Shown: positions 1 through 9,289 of the stretch, piece by piece
Position numbering within the stretch: position 1 is the stretch's first letter
How the letters are laid out: every line of letters starts with the position of its first letter
Assembly (NCBI GenBank): GCA_036873135.1
Contig: JAPTYO010000034.1
Location: 1,140,978-1,204,977 of the forward strand
Length of the DNA: 64,000 bases
Direction: 5' to 3'
Origin: Clarkia xantiana subsp. parviflora
Taxonomy: Eukaryota > Streptophyta > Magnoliopsida > Myrtales > Onagraceae
Position numbers and translations under genes: made by a program
The notes under the pieces: generated by a model
Told to the model about the DNA's origin: nothing
Seen by the model: only the letters and a program-made list of their open reading frames with translations
Databases searched by the model: none

Positions 1-2
1 AC

Positions 3-476
3 ATATCACAACTCCATTACCTTCGACTAGTTATCAAAGAAACCCTAAGACTCCACCCTCCACTCGTTTTGCTTCTCCCTAGAGAATGCAGAGAAAAATG
101 CGAAATTTCCGGGTTCGAAATCCCTGTGAAGACCAAAGTGATCGTAAATGCATGGGCGATAGGAAGAGATCCCAAATATTGGAAACAACCCGAAGAATTT
201 TATCCCGAAAGATTCAATGATAGCTCGATCGATTTTAAGGGAAACCATTTTGAATACATACCGTTCGGTGCCGGCAGGAGGATTTGCCCGGGAATCGTGT
301 TTGGACTCACTAATACAGAGTATCAACTGGCAATGTTGCTCTACCATTTTAATTGGGAGCTCCCTAACGGCGAAATGAAGAACGAAGAACTCGATATGAC
401 GGAGGAGTTCGGTGTGACAGTTAAGAGAAAACATCATCTTCACTTGGTTCCCACAATTTATGATCCTCAATCTTAG
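3..476 (+). CDS. Cytochrome P450, CYP71 family (CYP71D-like), 3' end only
   Basis: This is the last 157 codons of a P450 monooxygenase whose 5' part lies left of the window; the open frame begins at base 3 with no start codon. P450s of this family are heme enzymes anchored in the ER membrane that oxidise small molecules, often terpenoids, using a P450 reductase. Visible landmarks in order are the K-helix ExxR motif (KETLRLHPP, near 36-62), the PERF motif (PERFNDSS, near 205-230) and the heme-binding loop [10 protein letters not shown] (near 263-292), whose cysteine ligates the iron. The tail ([12 protein letters not shown], then HLVPTIY) is typical of CYP71D-type enzymes. No break is seen. 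Family assignment is firm; substrate and exact subfamily are not readable from this fragment. Confidence 0.9.
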   Translation: MSQLHYLRLVIKETLRLHPPLVLLLPRECREKCEISGFEIPVKTKVIVNAWAIGRDPKYWKQPEEFYPERFNDSSIDFKGNHFEYIPFGAGRRICPGIVFGLTNTEYQLAMLLYHFNWELPNGEMKNEELDMTEEFGVTVKRKHHLHLVPTIYDPQS

Positions 477-690
477 TACACATAGGTACTTTGTTGGGAT
501 TGCAAATGGGAGATTATATATATGTAGTTGATTTATGTTGTATTGTGGTTGTTTGGTTGGTGATTGCAATGTTCATATGATGTTTGTTGTCTTTGGAGAA
601 TGTAGCACCCTTTGGTACACTATAATGGCATTTGGCTTATTTCCCGATATGGGTAAATTGCTGGTCATTAATATATTTTATTTTTCGGGA
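477..690. other. 3' flank of the P450 gene
   Basis: AT-rich sequence follows the stop codon and probably holds the 3' UTR and polyadenylation region. No further coding sequence is visible before the SINE-like repeats begin. Confidence 0.4.
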
Positions 691-765
691 TTTGAGTAAG
701 GTTTGAACCTGATACCTCTGGTTTATGGATAAAGTCTTGAACCACTACACCATATTACATGTTTT
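690..765 (-). repeat. tRNA-derived SINE-like fragment, reverse orientation
   Basis: On the minus strand this reads as a polymerase III promoter: an A-box-like TGGTGTAGTGG followed by a B-box-like AGGTTCAAACC. It sits head to head with a fuller copy at 775-976. It lacks a visible poly(A) tail, so it is probably a truncated copy. Confidence 0.35.
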
Positions 766-774
766 GAAACCATG

Positions 775-976
775 TAAATATGGTCTAGTGGTTCAGCACG
801 TCAATCATTAACTAAGAGACCATGGTTCAAACTCCATTGAGACACTAGAAATGGAGAAATATTTATGACTAACACTTTAACCCTTACAACATGACATTGT
901 GCCTAAGTATGTTACTGGTGCTGCCATGCTGACTAGGGCTCTAGATGGACCTTCCCTTGGTAATAAAAAAAAAAAA
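775..976 (+). repeat. tRNA-derived SINE, apparently near full length
   Basis: An A-box-like TGGTCTAGTGG at 781-791 and a B-box-like GGTTCAAACTC at 824-834 have the spacing expected of a tRNA-derived polymerase III promoter, and the element ends in an uninterrupted A run at 965-976. The last 75 bases resemble 3287-3361, which also ends in a poly(A) run, supporting a shared SINE 3' end. Confidence 0.55.
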
Positions 977-1462
977 TATTATCTGATTTGAAGCAATTGT
1001 ATCAAGTAGACTCATTTTGTCTTAAATTTTGTCTAACCCTTCCAAGTAAATCAATTTAACCCATGTAATTATAGTTCATAATTATAAAATACTAAGAGTG
1101 CAATTAAATAAAAATAGGTCTATGAAAAGATAACATCATATAGATTTGGGTAATTTAAGCTTAATTGTTCATACATGAAAAATAAATGCACCACTAATTT
1201 TGTAGGTGGAACTAGCTGTTTATGCAATTCCATCAAAAACCAAGTTATTCATTTTCAGCGATTTCAGCATTTTTATGTACTTTCAACTTTCAAGCATATT
1301 TTCAGCAATTTCTAATCTCTGTAAAACAGATAATAGTTCTTTTTTATTTACTTTTAAAAATTAAGAAAACTGTAACTACTTATTAACTTTACTATTTTAG
1401 GAATGCGACAGCAATGTGCTTTAAGTATCTGATGTATTCTAACAATTTTCAGTTTTTCATTT
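977..1462. other. AT-rich intergenic DNA and distal upstream region of the first LLG gene
   Basis: No coding sequence is visible. From about 1321 the sequence aligns by eye with the regions upstream of the two other LLG copies (about 4800-4960 and 9270-9420), so it belongs to the duplicated unit and probably contains upstream promoter sequence. Confidence 0.5.
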
Positions 1463-1572
1463 AAAGTTACTATTTTAGGCATGTATCATCATTCCGGCAG
1501 CAGTATATAAGGATCTTCTGTAGGAAGTAGAACCAAACTGGAATGATGATACATGCCTAAAATAGTAACTTT
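1463..1572. repeat. 33-bp perfect inverted repeat flanking the LLG copy 1 TATA box
   Basis: Bases 1463-1495 are the exact reverse complement of 1540-1572, separated by a 44-base loop (1496-1539) that holds the TATA box. The other two LLG copies have the left arm sequence but not the right arm, so the right arm looks like an inserted inverted copy. Confidence 0.95.
1504..1510 (+). promoter_or_regulatory. TATA box of LLG copy 1
   Basis: TATATAA followed by GGATCTTCT lies about 180 bases before the start codon. The same block is kept at 4996-5002 and 9442-9448 in front of the other two family copies, so it is a conserved core promoter. Confidence 0.75.
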
Positions 1573-1689
1573 TAGTATATGCTCATAATATCCCGCCGTC
1601 TGCAAAACACGTGCTTCTCTCCCTCTTCTCCTAAAATTCGCCGGAAACCAACCGTCGATTGATCGGAAAATCGACACCAAGCAAAGAAG

Positions 1690-3892
1690 ATGGCCTTGAT
1701 TAGCAATTCATCGCCTTCTTCATGCTATCACTGCATTATAGTCGTCTTCATATGCTTCGTCGGCTTGGCATCAACTTCTATTATTCTTTTTGGTAATTGC
1801 AGGCTAGGGTCGTAAACGAGTCAAACTATTCAGACAAAACTCGAATTCGACTCGAAAAAAATTCTAGTCGAGCTATCTGGTATGTCGAGCTCGAGCTTGA
1901 TAATGCTCGGCTCGAGTTACTCGTGAGCCTAAACGAGTTTCGAGTTCCAATTGGAAAAATCACCTAATTACACATGCTTAGGAACTAAAACACAAAAATA
2001 AGGTGTGGCGAGTATCTGGACAAATTTACCCAGGTTTGCAGCGCAACTTTGGTGTCATTATTGCTGTAATAGTAATTAGCATTAATGATACTATTTAATG
2101 ATGATATTTAAATCCGAATAAATGGCATCATTAATGTTAATTACTGTTACAGCAGTAATTAGCAACAATGACACTAAAGTTGCGCAGTTGGCAACTGAGC
2201 AATGGAAGTTGCGCAGTTGCCAACTGCAAACCTGGGTAAATTTGTCTCAAATACTCGCCACACCTTATTTTTGCGTTTGAGTTACTAAACATGGGTAATT
2301 AGATGATTTTTCCGTTCAAGTTTTATAAGTCGAGTCGAATCGAGCTTGATTGTTATTATTATTATTCTTATTTAATAATAATTAATTATTATATAAGTCT
2401 ATCGAGTTCGAGTTTAGTCGAGCTCCATTTTTTTAGTTATGAGAAATGTTGGTTATTATGATATATAATTGACTAAAGAGTCGAGCAGAGCTCGATTATG
2501 TCGAGCTTGGATTCGAAGTTAAGTTCGAGCTTGGAAAATACTAATCGAGTCGAGTTTGATCTCTTGTGCAGACGGTATATTCCACTCTAGCGGAGCTTCA
2601 ATTCGTACCCTCCTTCAGGCCGAAAAGAGTAATAATTCTTAATTCATTTCTTGATTTGAGGTTTTGATTTCGGAATTTTTATAAGGCCTTTTTGCTTGTA
2701 GACCGTCAATTTCAATTGCATTGAGTTTGATTTTCGAGGATTTTTAGTGCATAGTCTAAAGTTTTACCTAAAATTGTAATTTTTTGTTCATCACATGATT
2801 GGGTTAGTTTGTTAAGAAGTTTGTGAAGTATCTTGACATGGTTAAAATCCTACTAAGAACACTAGAAATAAACATCACTGTGTTTGGGCCACTACCTAAT
2901 CACTCTCAGGTCTGCACTATATTACTTTTAGATGTCTCATGTTTAAATAGTTGTTAATATGTGTATCATGTTTAAATAGTTGTTAAATTTGACGGATTTT
3001 GGTATTTTTTAAATCATGTATATTTATGTCATTTAAGTTAATTAGTGAACCTCAATTTTGCATAAATTATTCAATTTTACTATATGTACACACTAATTGA
3101 CATAAGTTAAATGGAAACAAATGTGACTTTTTCTTCTTTTCTTTCTCTAAATTCTCTTGCTGTTGAATTTTATGGAGTCATTATGCCAAAATAGGTCAAA
3201 TTAAACAGAAAAAACGGAAGAAAAACCAAAAAACAACGAAAACAGAACATAAGACGTCTATTAGCAACAATTTTTTATTTTAAAAACCATGGGCCAAGTA
3301 TGTGGAGCAAGTATGTTATGGGTGCTGCCCTCCTAGGACCACCCCGTGGGAAACAAAAAAAAACAATTTAAACTTGAACATGTCTTAACGTTTAGATATA
3401 TCATTAATAAGGTGCAAGATTTACAAAGTGTGGGGATATCAACTCAACAATATGTAAATTTATGCAAAGTGAAACAAACTTTTACAATGTTTCAACCTAC
3501 TAACTTGTGTTCCTGTTTTGCTTTATGAAGATTGCAGTGTAGACTTTGAGCATGCGAACTACACAGGCCTCACAAGCCAATGCAAAGTACCAGACTACTC
3601 ACCTAAGCTTTGTTGCGACGCCTTTAAGCAATTTGCATGCCCGTACGCAGACGAGATTAACGACTATAGCACTAATTGTGCCGAAACAATGTTCAGATAC
3701 ATTCATCTTAAAGGAAATTCCTCTTCCTCAATTTTTGTAAACGAGTGTCGTAAAGAATATGGTATGGATTGCTCTTCGATTCCGTTGGCTTCTGAAACAG
3801 AAAACTCGACAGTAAACTCGACCGCACATGCATTATCAGCTAATCGGGCGACTTTCTTAGTTGCTGCGGTTTCTTTGGTTTCGCTTTTCTAA
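1690..3892 (+). CDS. LLG: LORELEI-like GPI-anchored protein (LLG), copy 1
   Basis: Predicted exons are 1690-1792, 2572-2628 and 3531-3892 (173 aa), all with GT/AG junctions and compatible phases. LORELEI/LLG proteins are GPI-anchored cell-surface chaperones and co-receptors for FERONIA-type receptor kinases that perceive RALF peptides. Exon 1 encodes a hydrophobic signal peptide (MALISNSS, then IIVVFICFVGLAS); exon 2 a short linker; exon 3 the cysteine-rich domain, with eight cysteines in the family pattern including the CC pair (KLCCDAFKQFACPYADEIND). A Ser/Thr-rich stretch with two NST sequons and a hydrophobic tail ending VSLVSLF fit a GPI-attachment signal. The usual NLYGxxPPGxFAN stretch is replaced by HLKGNSSSSIFVN, so receptor or peptide binding may differ. 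Length fits the family. Family call firm; activity inferred. Confidence 0.85.
1953..2313. mobile_element. Mutator-like MITE in intron 1 of LLG copy 1
   Basis: A 361-bp element with terminal inverted repeats of about 90 bp (outer ends GGAAAAATCAC and its complement GATGATTTTTCC) and imperfect 9-bp flanking duplications, GTTCCAATT at 1944-1952 and GTTCAAGTT at 2314-2322 (7 of 9 identical). A 9-bp target duplication with long inverted repeats is the Mutator pattern. It carries no coding capacity and lies inside sequence rich in TCGAG/CTCGA motifs (about 1803-2555) that looks like an older degenerate element. Confidence 0.75.
2925..3286. repeat. Palindromic MITE-like repeat in intron 2 of LLG copy 1
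   Basis: The ends form an imperfect inverted repeat: TTGTTAAATTTGACGG near 2980 against the complement of TCAAATTAAACAG and the AACGAAAAC block near 3195-3250. Related sequence occurs in intron 2 of copy 2 (about 6480-7110) and downstream of copy 3 (about 10690-10990). Confidence 0.45.
3287..3361 (+). repeat. SINE 3' fragment with poly(A)
   Basis: This stretch matches the 3' portion of the SINE at 775-976 (AAGTATGTTA, TGGTGCTGCC and a GGACC block) and likewise ends in an A-rich run. The 5' polymerase III promoter part is missing. Confidence 0.45.
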
Positions 3893-4165
3893 ATAGTTTA
3901 AACCATTCTTAGGTAGTGTTACATAAATGGTTATGGTTTCAGTTTCTTAGTTTGGGTATTTATATTCTTTTGTTGGTTGGTTCTAACAATGTAACTGATG
4001 AGTTGTTGAAACACGCAAAGTAATTCGTCTCAAAGATTCATGTTAATGAAATTGTTGAAGGTCATTGAAAAGAGATGATGTATATTCATAACGGATTCTT
4101 ATTTTCTAAAAATATATGTATTTACAGTGTACCTCTAGATATTACAGTGTACCATATATATATAT
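3893..4165. other. 3' flank of LLG copy 1
   Basis: Non-coding sequence homologous to the 3' flanks of copies 2 and 3 (shared TTCTTTTGTTGG and GATGAGTTG blocks), so it belongs to the duplicated unit and probably contains the 3' UTR. Confidence 0.5.
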
Positions 4166-4795
4166 ATTAATAAATATTTTTCTTCAGAAAATACAAAAAA
4201 TATATTTAATAAACTAAAATAAAAATATTTAAAACCAAAAAAATAAAAGAAGTTCTAAAATATTATAATTTGATAATATTTAAAAATTACAAAAATAATG
4301 ATAATTTAAATGTACAAAAATAATGAAAATTACAAAAAAAAAATAATGTATAAACAATGAAAAATAATATTCCAAATTCAATATTTTAAACATGATTACA
4401 GATTCAAATAGTAATTTTAAACTATAATTATAATGAAAAATTGTAAAAAAGATATAAATGATATAAATTCAAAATAATATTTACAATTTTCCAACTATTA
4501 AGCGAAAAAAATCCAGTGACTTGTTTTTGTTTTTAAATACATAAGTATGTTTAAAAAATTGAATTTGGAACATTATTTTTCATTGTTTATACTTTTTTTT
4601 TTGTAATTTCATTATTTTTGTATATTTAAATTAACAAGACAATTTTAAAGTATTTTTAGTTTTTATAATTTTTTAATATTATCTAATTATAATATCTTAG
4701 AATAAAATCTGCAATTTTTTTTTCTAATTAATTATTCTTATTTTTTAAATATTTATTTTGAATTTTCTAAAAAAAAATAATACAAATATATGCAG
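4166..4795. repeat. AT-rich long inverted repeat element between LLG copies 1 and 2
   Basis: An extremely AT-rich stretch whose left half (about 4170-4390) is roughly the reverse complement of its right half (about 4500-4790); for example AAAATTACAAAAAAAA on the left mirrors TTTTTTTTGTAATTTC on the right. The right half recurs alone at about 8985-9240 at the same position relative to LLG copy 3. It looks like a MITE or foldback element present before that duplication. Confidence 0.6.
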
Positions 4796-4995
4796 TTAAC
4801 TATTAATCTTTTGAAGATGTAATAGTTATTTTTTATTTACTTTAAAAAACAATTAAGACAGTTGTAACTGCTTATTAACTTCGTTATTTTAGGAGTACGA
4901 CAGCTATGTACTTTTAATTTCTGATGTATTCTGACAAATTTTCAGTTATTTGTTTGAAGTTACTATTTTAAGTAAGTGTCATCATTCTGCAGCAG

Positions 4996-5002
4996 TATAT
5001 AA
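4996..5002 (+). promoter_or_regulatory. TATA box of LLG copy 2
   Basis: TATATAA followed by GGATCTTCT, about 150 bases before the start codon, in the same context as in front of copies 1 and 3. The inverted copy that encloses the box in copy 1 is absent here. Confidence 0.75.
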
Positions 5003-5150
5003 GGATCTTCTGTTAGGAGTAGAACCATGAACTGGAGAAGCAGTTCATAATATCCAGTTGTCTGTAAAATACGCGCTTCTCTCAATCTTCTCTTAAAATT
5101 CACCGGAAAGCAACCGTCGATTGATCGGAAATCGACACTCATTGAAGAAG

Positions 5151-7653
5151 ATGGCCTTGATTAGCAGTTCATCATCATCTTCTACCTTCTATCACTGCAT
5201 TCTTGTCATCTTCATATGCTTTATCGGCTTGTCATCTGCTTCGAATTTTCTTTTTGGTAAGCGAATATCCCATAAAAAGGTTTTCCTAACTAAACCCTTA
5301 TAAATCCCTTACAAACAGACTAAATTTTGAGGATCCAATCTCTCACAAAAGATCTGTCACAAATTGCTGGTTTTCTTGTAGTGCCAGGCGATCTGGATTT
5401 CATTTGCAGTTCGTCATTTATTTTTGTGGAATAAGACATACGTCTTGACCAATCAACTCATAAGCTCGAACTTGTGATTGAAGGCGTTGAACACGTTCTT
5501 ATTCATATTTTAACATCCTCCCTTAAACTGATGTTTATAACAACAGTTTAGCCATTGACGTGCGCTCTGATACCATGTTAATAATTAGGGGTGAAACCGT
5601 ACCGGTTTTTTGCTTGGTTCGGTCGGTTACCCATATTTTCAGTCCGGTTTTTTTCTTTTAAAAAATCCGACCAAAAAACCGTATGAGGAAAAATAAACCG
5701 TCCATTGGTGGTATGGTTTTTTCGGTTCGGTTTAAACCGAAAATCTAAAATTAACAATCACCGTTTAAAATTCTCATTATTTTCATGAAATGAAAAATAA
5801 CGTCAATTAATATAATTAAATAAATTATAAAACAAAATTAGAAAAAATAATCTTCATAAGTGACTATTTTATAATTTGTGTTAACCTAATTAATTAATTA
5901 TATTGATTAATATCAACTAATATAGTATATATTTTACATATTTAGTAAGCATAACGGTCGGTTCGGTCCCCACGGTCCTCAAAGCTCAAAATCCGAACCG
6001 AAAAACCGAACTAGAGTAAAAAAATCCGACCAAAAACCAAACCGTATATTTCAGATTCGGTTTTTCGGTCCGGACCGGTTCGGGTTTCACCGGTTTTTTC
6101 GGACCAACCGATTTTGGTTTCACCCCTATTAATAATAAGACGTGCGCATTAACCAACTTACCCATAAGCTCGAACTTGTGAGTGAAGCTGTTGGACACGT
6201 TCTTTTTCATATTTTAACAAGTTATCAATCTTATGTGCTTAAATTTGATGTCTTTATGCAGATAGTATATTCCACTCAAGCGGAGCTTCAACTCGTACCC
6301 TCCTTGAGGCCCTAAAGAGTAATAATTCTTAATTGATTTCTTGATTTGAGGTTCTAATTCTTAATGATTCTTAGTTTGTTAAGAAGTTTGTGAAGTCTTT
6401 TGACATGGTTCAAATCCTACTAAGAACACTAGAAATAAACATATCATTGTGTTTGTGTCACTACCTAATCATACTCCAGGTTTCCACTATGCTGCTTTTA
6501 AATGTCTCGATTTAAATTGTTGCTAATAGACGTCTCAGATTTCGTTTTCGTTGCTTTTTGGTTTTTCGTCTTTTTATGTTAAATTTGACGGATTTGGGTA
6601 TTGATTTTTTTTTTTCAATTCATGTATATTTATGTAATTTAAGTTAAACTAAATGTTATTTTTGCATAAATTCTTTAATAAGTAACTGACTGAACCTCAA
6701 TTTTTCATAAATTCTGTAAATATATGTAATTAACTATTAATCTTTTGAACATGTAATAGTTCTTCTTTATTTACTTAAAAAAAATTAAGACAGTTGTAAC
6801 TGCTTATTAACTTTGTTATTTTAGGATTGCGACAACTATGTACTTTTAATTTCTGATGTATTATAACAAATTCTCACTTTTCATAAATTCTTTAATTTCA
6901 CTGTATGTACACACTAATTGACATAAGTTAAATGGAAGCATAAATTTCATTTTGTTCTTTCTCTTATTCAAATGCTCTTACTGTTGAATTTTATTGAGTC
7001 ACTGAACTAAAATCTGTCAAATTTAACAGAAAAACAAAAAAGCAACTACGAAAACGATAAACGAGACACCTGTTAGCAACAATTTAAATCTGAGACACCT
7101 GGTGCAAACTTGGGACTATCATTAGTTTCTTAACCCTTAGATATATTCTTAATAAGGTGCAAGATTTACAAAAGTGGGGATATCAACTCAACAATATGTA
7201 AATTTATGCAAAGTTAAACTCACTTTCACAATGTTTAAAGCTTTAGTGACTTGTGTTCATGTTTTGCTTTATGAAGGTTGCAGTGTAGATTTTGAACATA
7301 AGAACTACACAGGCCTCATAAGCCAATGCAAAGGGCCAAAATACCCACCTACACCGTGTTGCGACGCTTTCAAGCAGTTTGCATGTCCGTACGCAGACGA
7401 GATTAACGACGTAAACTCTAATTGTGCACCAACAATGTTCAGTTACATCAATCTTTACGGGAAATTCCCTGCCGGACTTTTTGCAAACGAGTGTCGCGAA
7501 GGTGATGATGGTCTGGATTGCTCTTCGGTTCCTCCGCCAGCACCTGTGGCTTCTGATACAGTAAACTCGACAGCAACCGCACATGTATCTGCTAATCGAG
7601 CGACGTTCTTGGTGTCTGTGGTTTCTATGGTATCGTTGTTGCATATAATATAA
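5151..7653 (+). CDS. LLG: LORELEI-like GPI-anchored protein (LLG), copy 2
   Basis: Predicted exons are 5151-5256, 6262-6318 and 7277-7653 (179 aa) with matching phases. The signal peptide (MALISSSSSSS, then HCILVIFICFIGLSSA) leads to a short linker and the eight-cysteine domain (PTPCCDAFKQFACPYADEIND). Unlike copy 1, it keeps the family loop INLYGKFPAGLFANEC, nearly the canonical NLYGxxPPGxFAN, so of the three copies this is the best candidate for a standard FERONIA-type co-receptor at the plasma membrane. A Ser/Thr/Pro-rich stretch precedes a hydrophobic C-terminus (VSVVSMVSLLHII) consistent with GPI anchoring. Intron 1 holds a TRIM retrotransposon with a hAT MITE nested in it; intron 2 holds a palindromic repeat and a stray copy of the family's promoter-upstream sequence. 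Family call firm; role by homology. Confidence 0.88.
5425..6219 (-). mobile_element. TRIM-type LTR retrotransposon in intron 1 of LLG copy 2
   Basis: Two direct repeats of about 91 bp (5425-5515, and 5576-6219 once a nested insert is removed) share TG/CA ends and the core TAAGCTCGAACTTGTGA. Right next to the second repeat, on the minus strand, is TGGTATCAGAG, the primer-binding site complementary to initiator methionine tRNA. The internal region is only about 60 bp and non-coding, as in terminal-repeat retrotransposons in miniature. No clear target duplication was found. Confidence 0.7.
5586..6128. mobile_element. hAT-type MITE nested in the TRIM LTR
   Basis: A 543-bp element begins TAGGGGTGAAACCG and ends with its complement GGTTTCACCCCTA, and is flanked by a perfect 8-bp duplication TTAATAAT at 5578-5585 and 6129-6136, the length expected for hAT transposons. 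The interior is rich in AACCG/CGGTT motifs and has no coding capacity. Insertion 10 bases inside an LTR shows it arrived after the TRIM. Confidence 0.88.
6480..7115. repeat. Palindromic repeat in intron 2 of LLG copy 2
   Basis: Inverted ends pair AATTGTTGCTAATAGACG (near 6515) with TGTTAGCAACAATTTAAATC (near 7072), together with the adjacent GTCAAATTTAACAG/TTAAATTTGACGG blocks. The same family occurs in intron 2 of copy 1 and downstream of copy 3. Here the interior has been enlarged by the promoter-like segment listed separately. Confidence 0.5.
6714..6885 (+). repeat. Copy of LLG promoter-upstream sequence inside intron 2 of LLG copy 2
   Basis: This segment closely matches about 4785-4955, the region just upstream of this gene's own TATA box: shared AACTATTAATCTTTTGAA, AAGACAGTTGTAACTGCTTA and GTACTTTTAATTTCTGATGT. 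It stops before the TATA box, so it should not be a complete promoter. It is a short-range duplication within the gene. Confidence 0.75.
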
Positions 7654-7719
7654 AACTATTCTTGAAACTGTTACATAAATGGTTATGGTTTCACTTTCTT
7701 GTGTTGTGTTGTGTCTTGA

Positions 7720-8266
7720 GAGCACTTCTAAAGGTGAGTTGCTAGTTACTCCACGTCAGCTGCCACGTCACTGCTAAATCATCAAAGTGGAACTGTTACA
7801 GTAATCTCTACAGTAAAATTGGAACTCTCTCCAATGGTGGAGATCAAATTTCACTTCTATATTGGGACCCACATAATTTCATACTCCCAATATGATTTCA
7901 TATTTTAAAATGCACTTGGAGACATGCTAACTGAACTCTGAATCGCGTAACAAAGTGCAAACTATGTTTGATATGTACAGTTATTGATTACGACTCGTGT
8001 CATTATCTGACTTAGAGTAACATGATTATATATACATAAAATCAAGGAGAGGCAAAAAATAATTAAATAAAATAATAATAAAAAGTTGGCACCGACATGA
8101 ATAGTGACATGACAATTCTTACTAGTTGGAACTATCCAACTTCTCTTTACTATTTAATCATTATTAATAGGAACCAACAGTAAGTTGAACTACGAACTAT
8201 GAACTCTCTATAATGATAAATTTACAATTTGGAACTAGAAACTAGGAACTACCACTGAAAGTGCTA
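7720..8266. mobile_element. Harbinger/Tourist-like MITE in the 3' flank of LLG copy 2
   Basis: A 547-bp insert with terminal inverted repeats (GAGCACTTCTAAAGG at the left, complement of AGCACTTTCAGTGG at the right) sits between TGA at 7717-7719 and TGA at 8267-8269. The homologous site downstream of copy 3 (about 10615-10630) is empty, reading GTGTCTTGATGTTC. A 3-bp target duplication fits PIF/Harbinger elements. No coding capacity. Confidence 0.7.
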
Positions 8267-8595
8267 TGATATTCTTTTGTTGGTTCGTTCTAACAATTCA
8301 ATTGATGAGTTGGTGAAACGCGCAACGTAATTCGTCTCCGAGATGCCTGTTAATGAAATTGTTGAAGATCATTTGAGCTTAGTTGTTGTATATTCATAAT
8401 GGACTCTTATTTTCTAAAACTATTTGGTGCCGACCTTGCGCTACATTCGACCTGTAAATAACATTTATGTATAAATACTGAAAATAATAGATAATATTGA
8501 CTATAAGAAATATGAATGTCATATGGAGAGGAAAATTAAAAATTGTATAATTACGAAGTCTTTGTAAGAATCGGATAACCCAATGCAAGAATCCA

Positions 8596-8690
8596 TAGTC
8601 GATGCTCTACTCGATGGATGCATAGGTTATGATCGATAGTCGATGCTCTACTCGATGGTATCAGAACGCATAGGTTATGATCGATGGATG
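8596..8690. repeat. Short tandem duplication of a 40-50 bp unit
   Basis: Two head-to-tail units contain AGTCGATGCTCTACTCGATGG followed by GCATAGGTTATGATCGAT. The second has eight to nine extra bases (TATCAGAAC) resembling part of a retrotransposon primer-binding site. The surrounding 8300-8990 interval otherwise shows only the 3' flank of LLG copy 2 and unrecognised AT-rich sequence. Confidence 0.6.
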
Positions 8691-8984
8691 CGATTCTGCA
8701 ACATCATCAACTCTACTCGAATTCTGTTAAGTACTTACGTATATTATAAAGTTTGTTTATGTTCATGAGTAGTTCGAACCGAAAATTATTAAATTCAAAC
8801 TTGAAAAATCATAAAACACGCCGAGAGTTTTTTTGAATCAAATTCAATTGCTGGATTTTTTATAAGTTAATTTCGAGTAGCTCACAAGTATCACTTGCAC
8901 TCTACTAATAAGCAATACATATGAGTTCTTTTCTTTCGAGATGCATAAGTAGGAGATTCGACCTCGTTTTAGTGTTGCATTCCT

Positions 8985-9240
8985 AAAATAGCAAAGTTAA
9001 GGACTTGTTTTTGTTTTTAAATACGTAATTCTTATATTTAAAAGATTGAATTTGGAACATTATTTTTGTAATTTTCATTATTTTGTACATTTAAATTTAT
9101 ATCATGACATTTTTTAAGTATTTTTAGTTTTTATAAAAAAAAAAATTAATATTATCAAATTATAGTATTTTAGAACTTTTGTAACTGTTTTGCTAAATCA
9201 TTTTTTTTAGTTTTTCAACAGAGTGTTTGTATTTTATGAA
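8985..9240. repeat. Half copy of the AT-rich LLG-cluster element
   Basis: Matches the right arm of the 4166-4795 element (shared GACTTGTTTTTGTTTTTAAA, GAATTTGGAACATTATTTTT and TATTTTTAGTTTTTATAA). The left arm is missing. It occupies the equivalent position upstream of LLG copy 3. Confidence 0.6.
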
Positions 9241-9289
9241 AAAAAAATTAAGAGAAATATATGTAATTAACTTCTTTTTTATTTACTTT

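Noticed and set aside
45..569. 174-codon open frame antisense to the P450 exon
   Set aside because: It overlaps a clearly conserved P450 sequence in the other strand and resembles no family.
5986..6210. 74-codon minus-strand open frame
   Set aside because: It lies across the end of the hAT MITE and the TRIM LTR, and its repeated K-P-V pattern comes from the ACCG-rich repeats.
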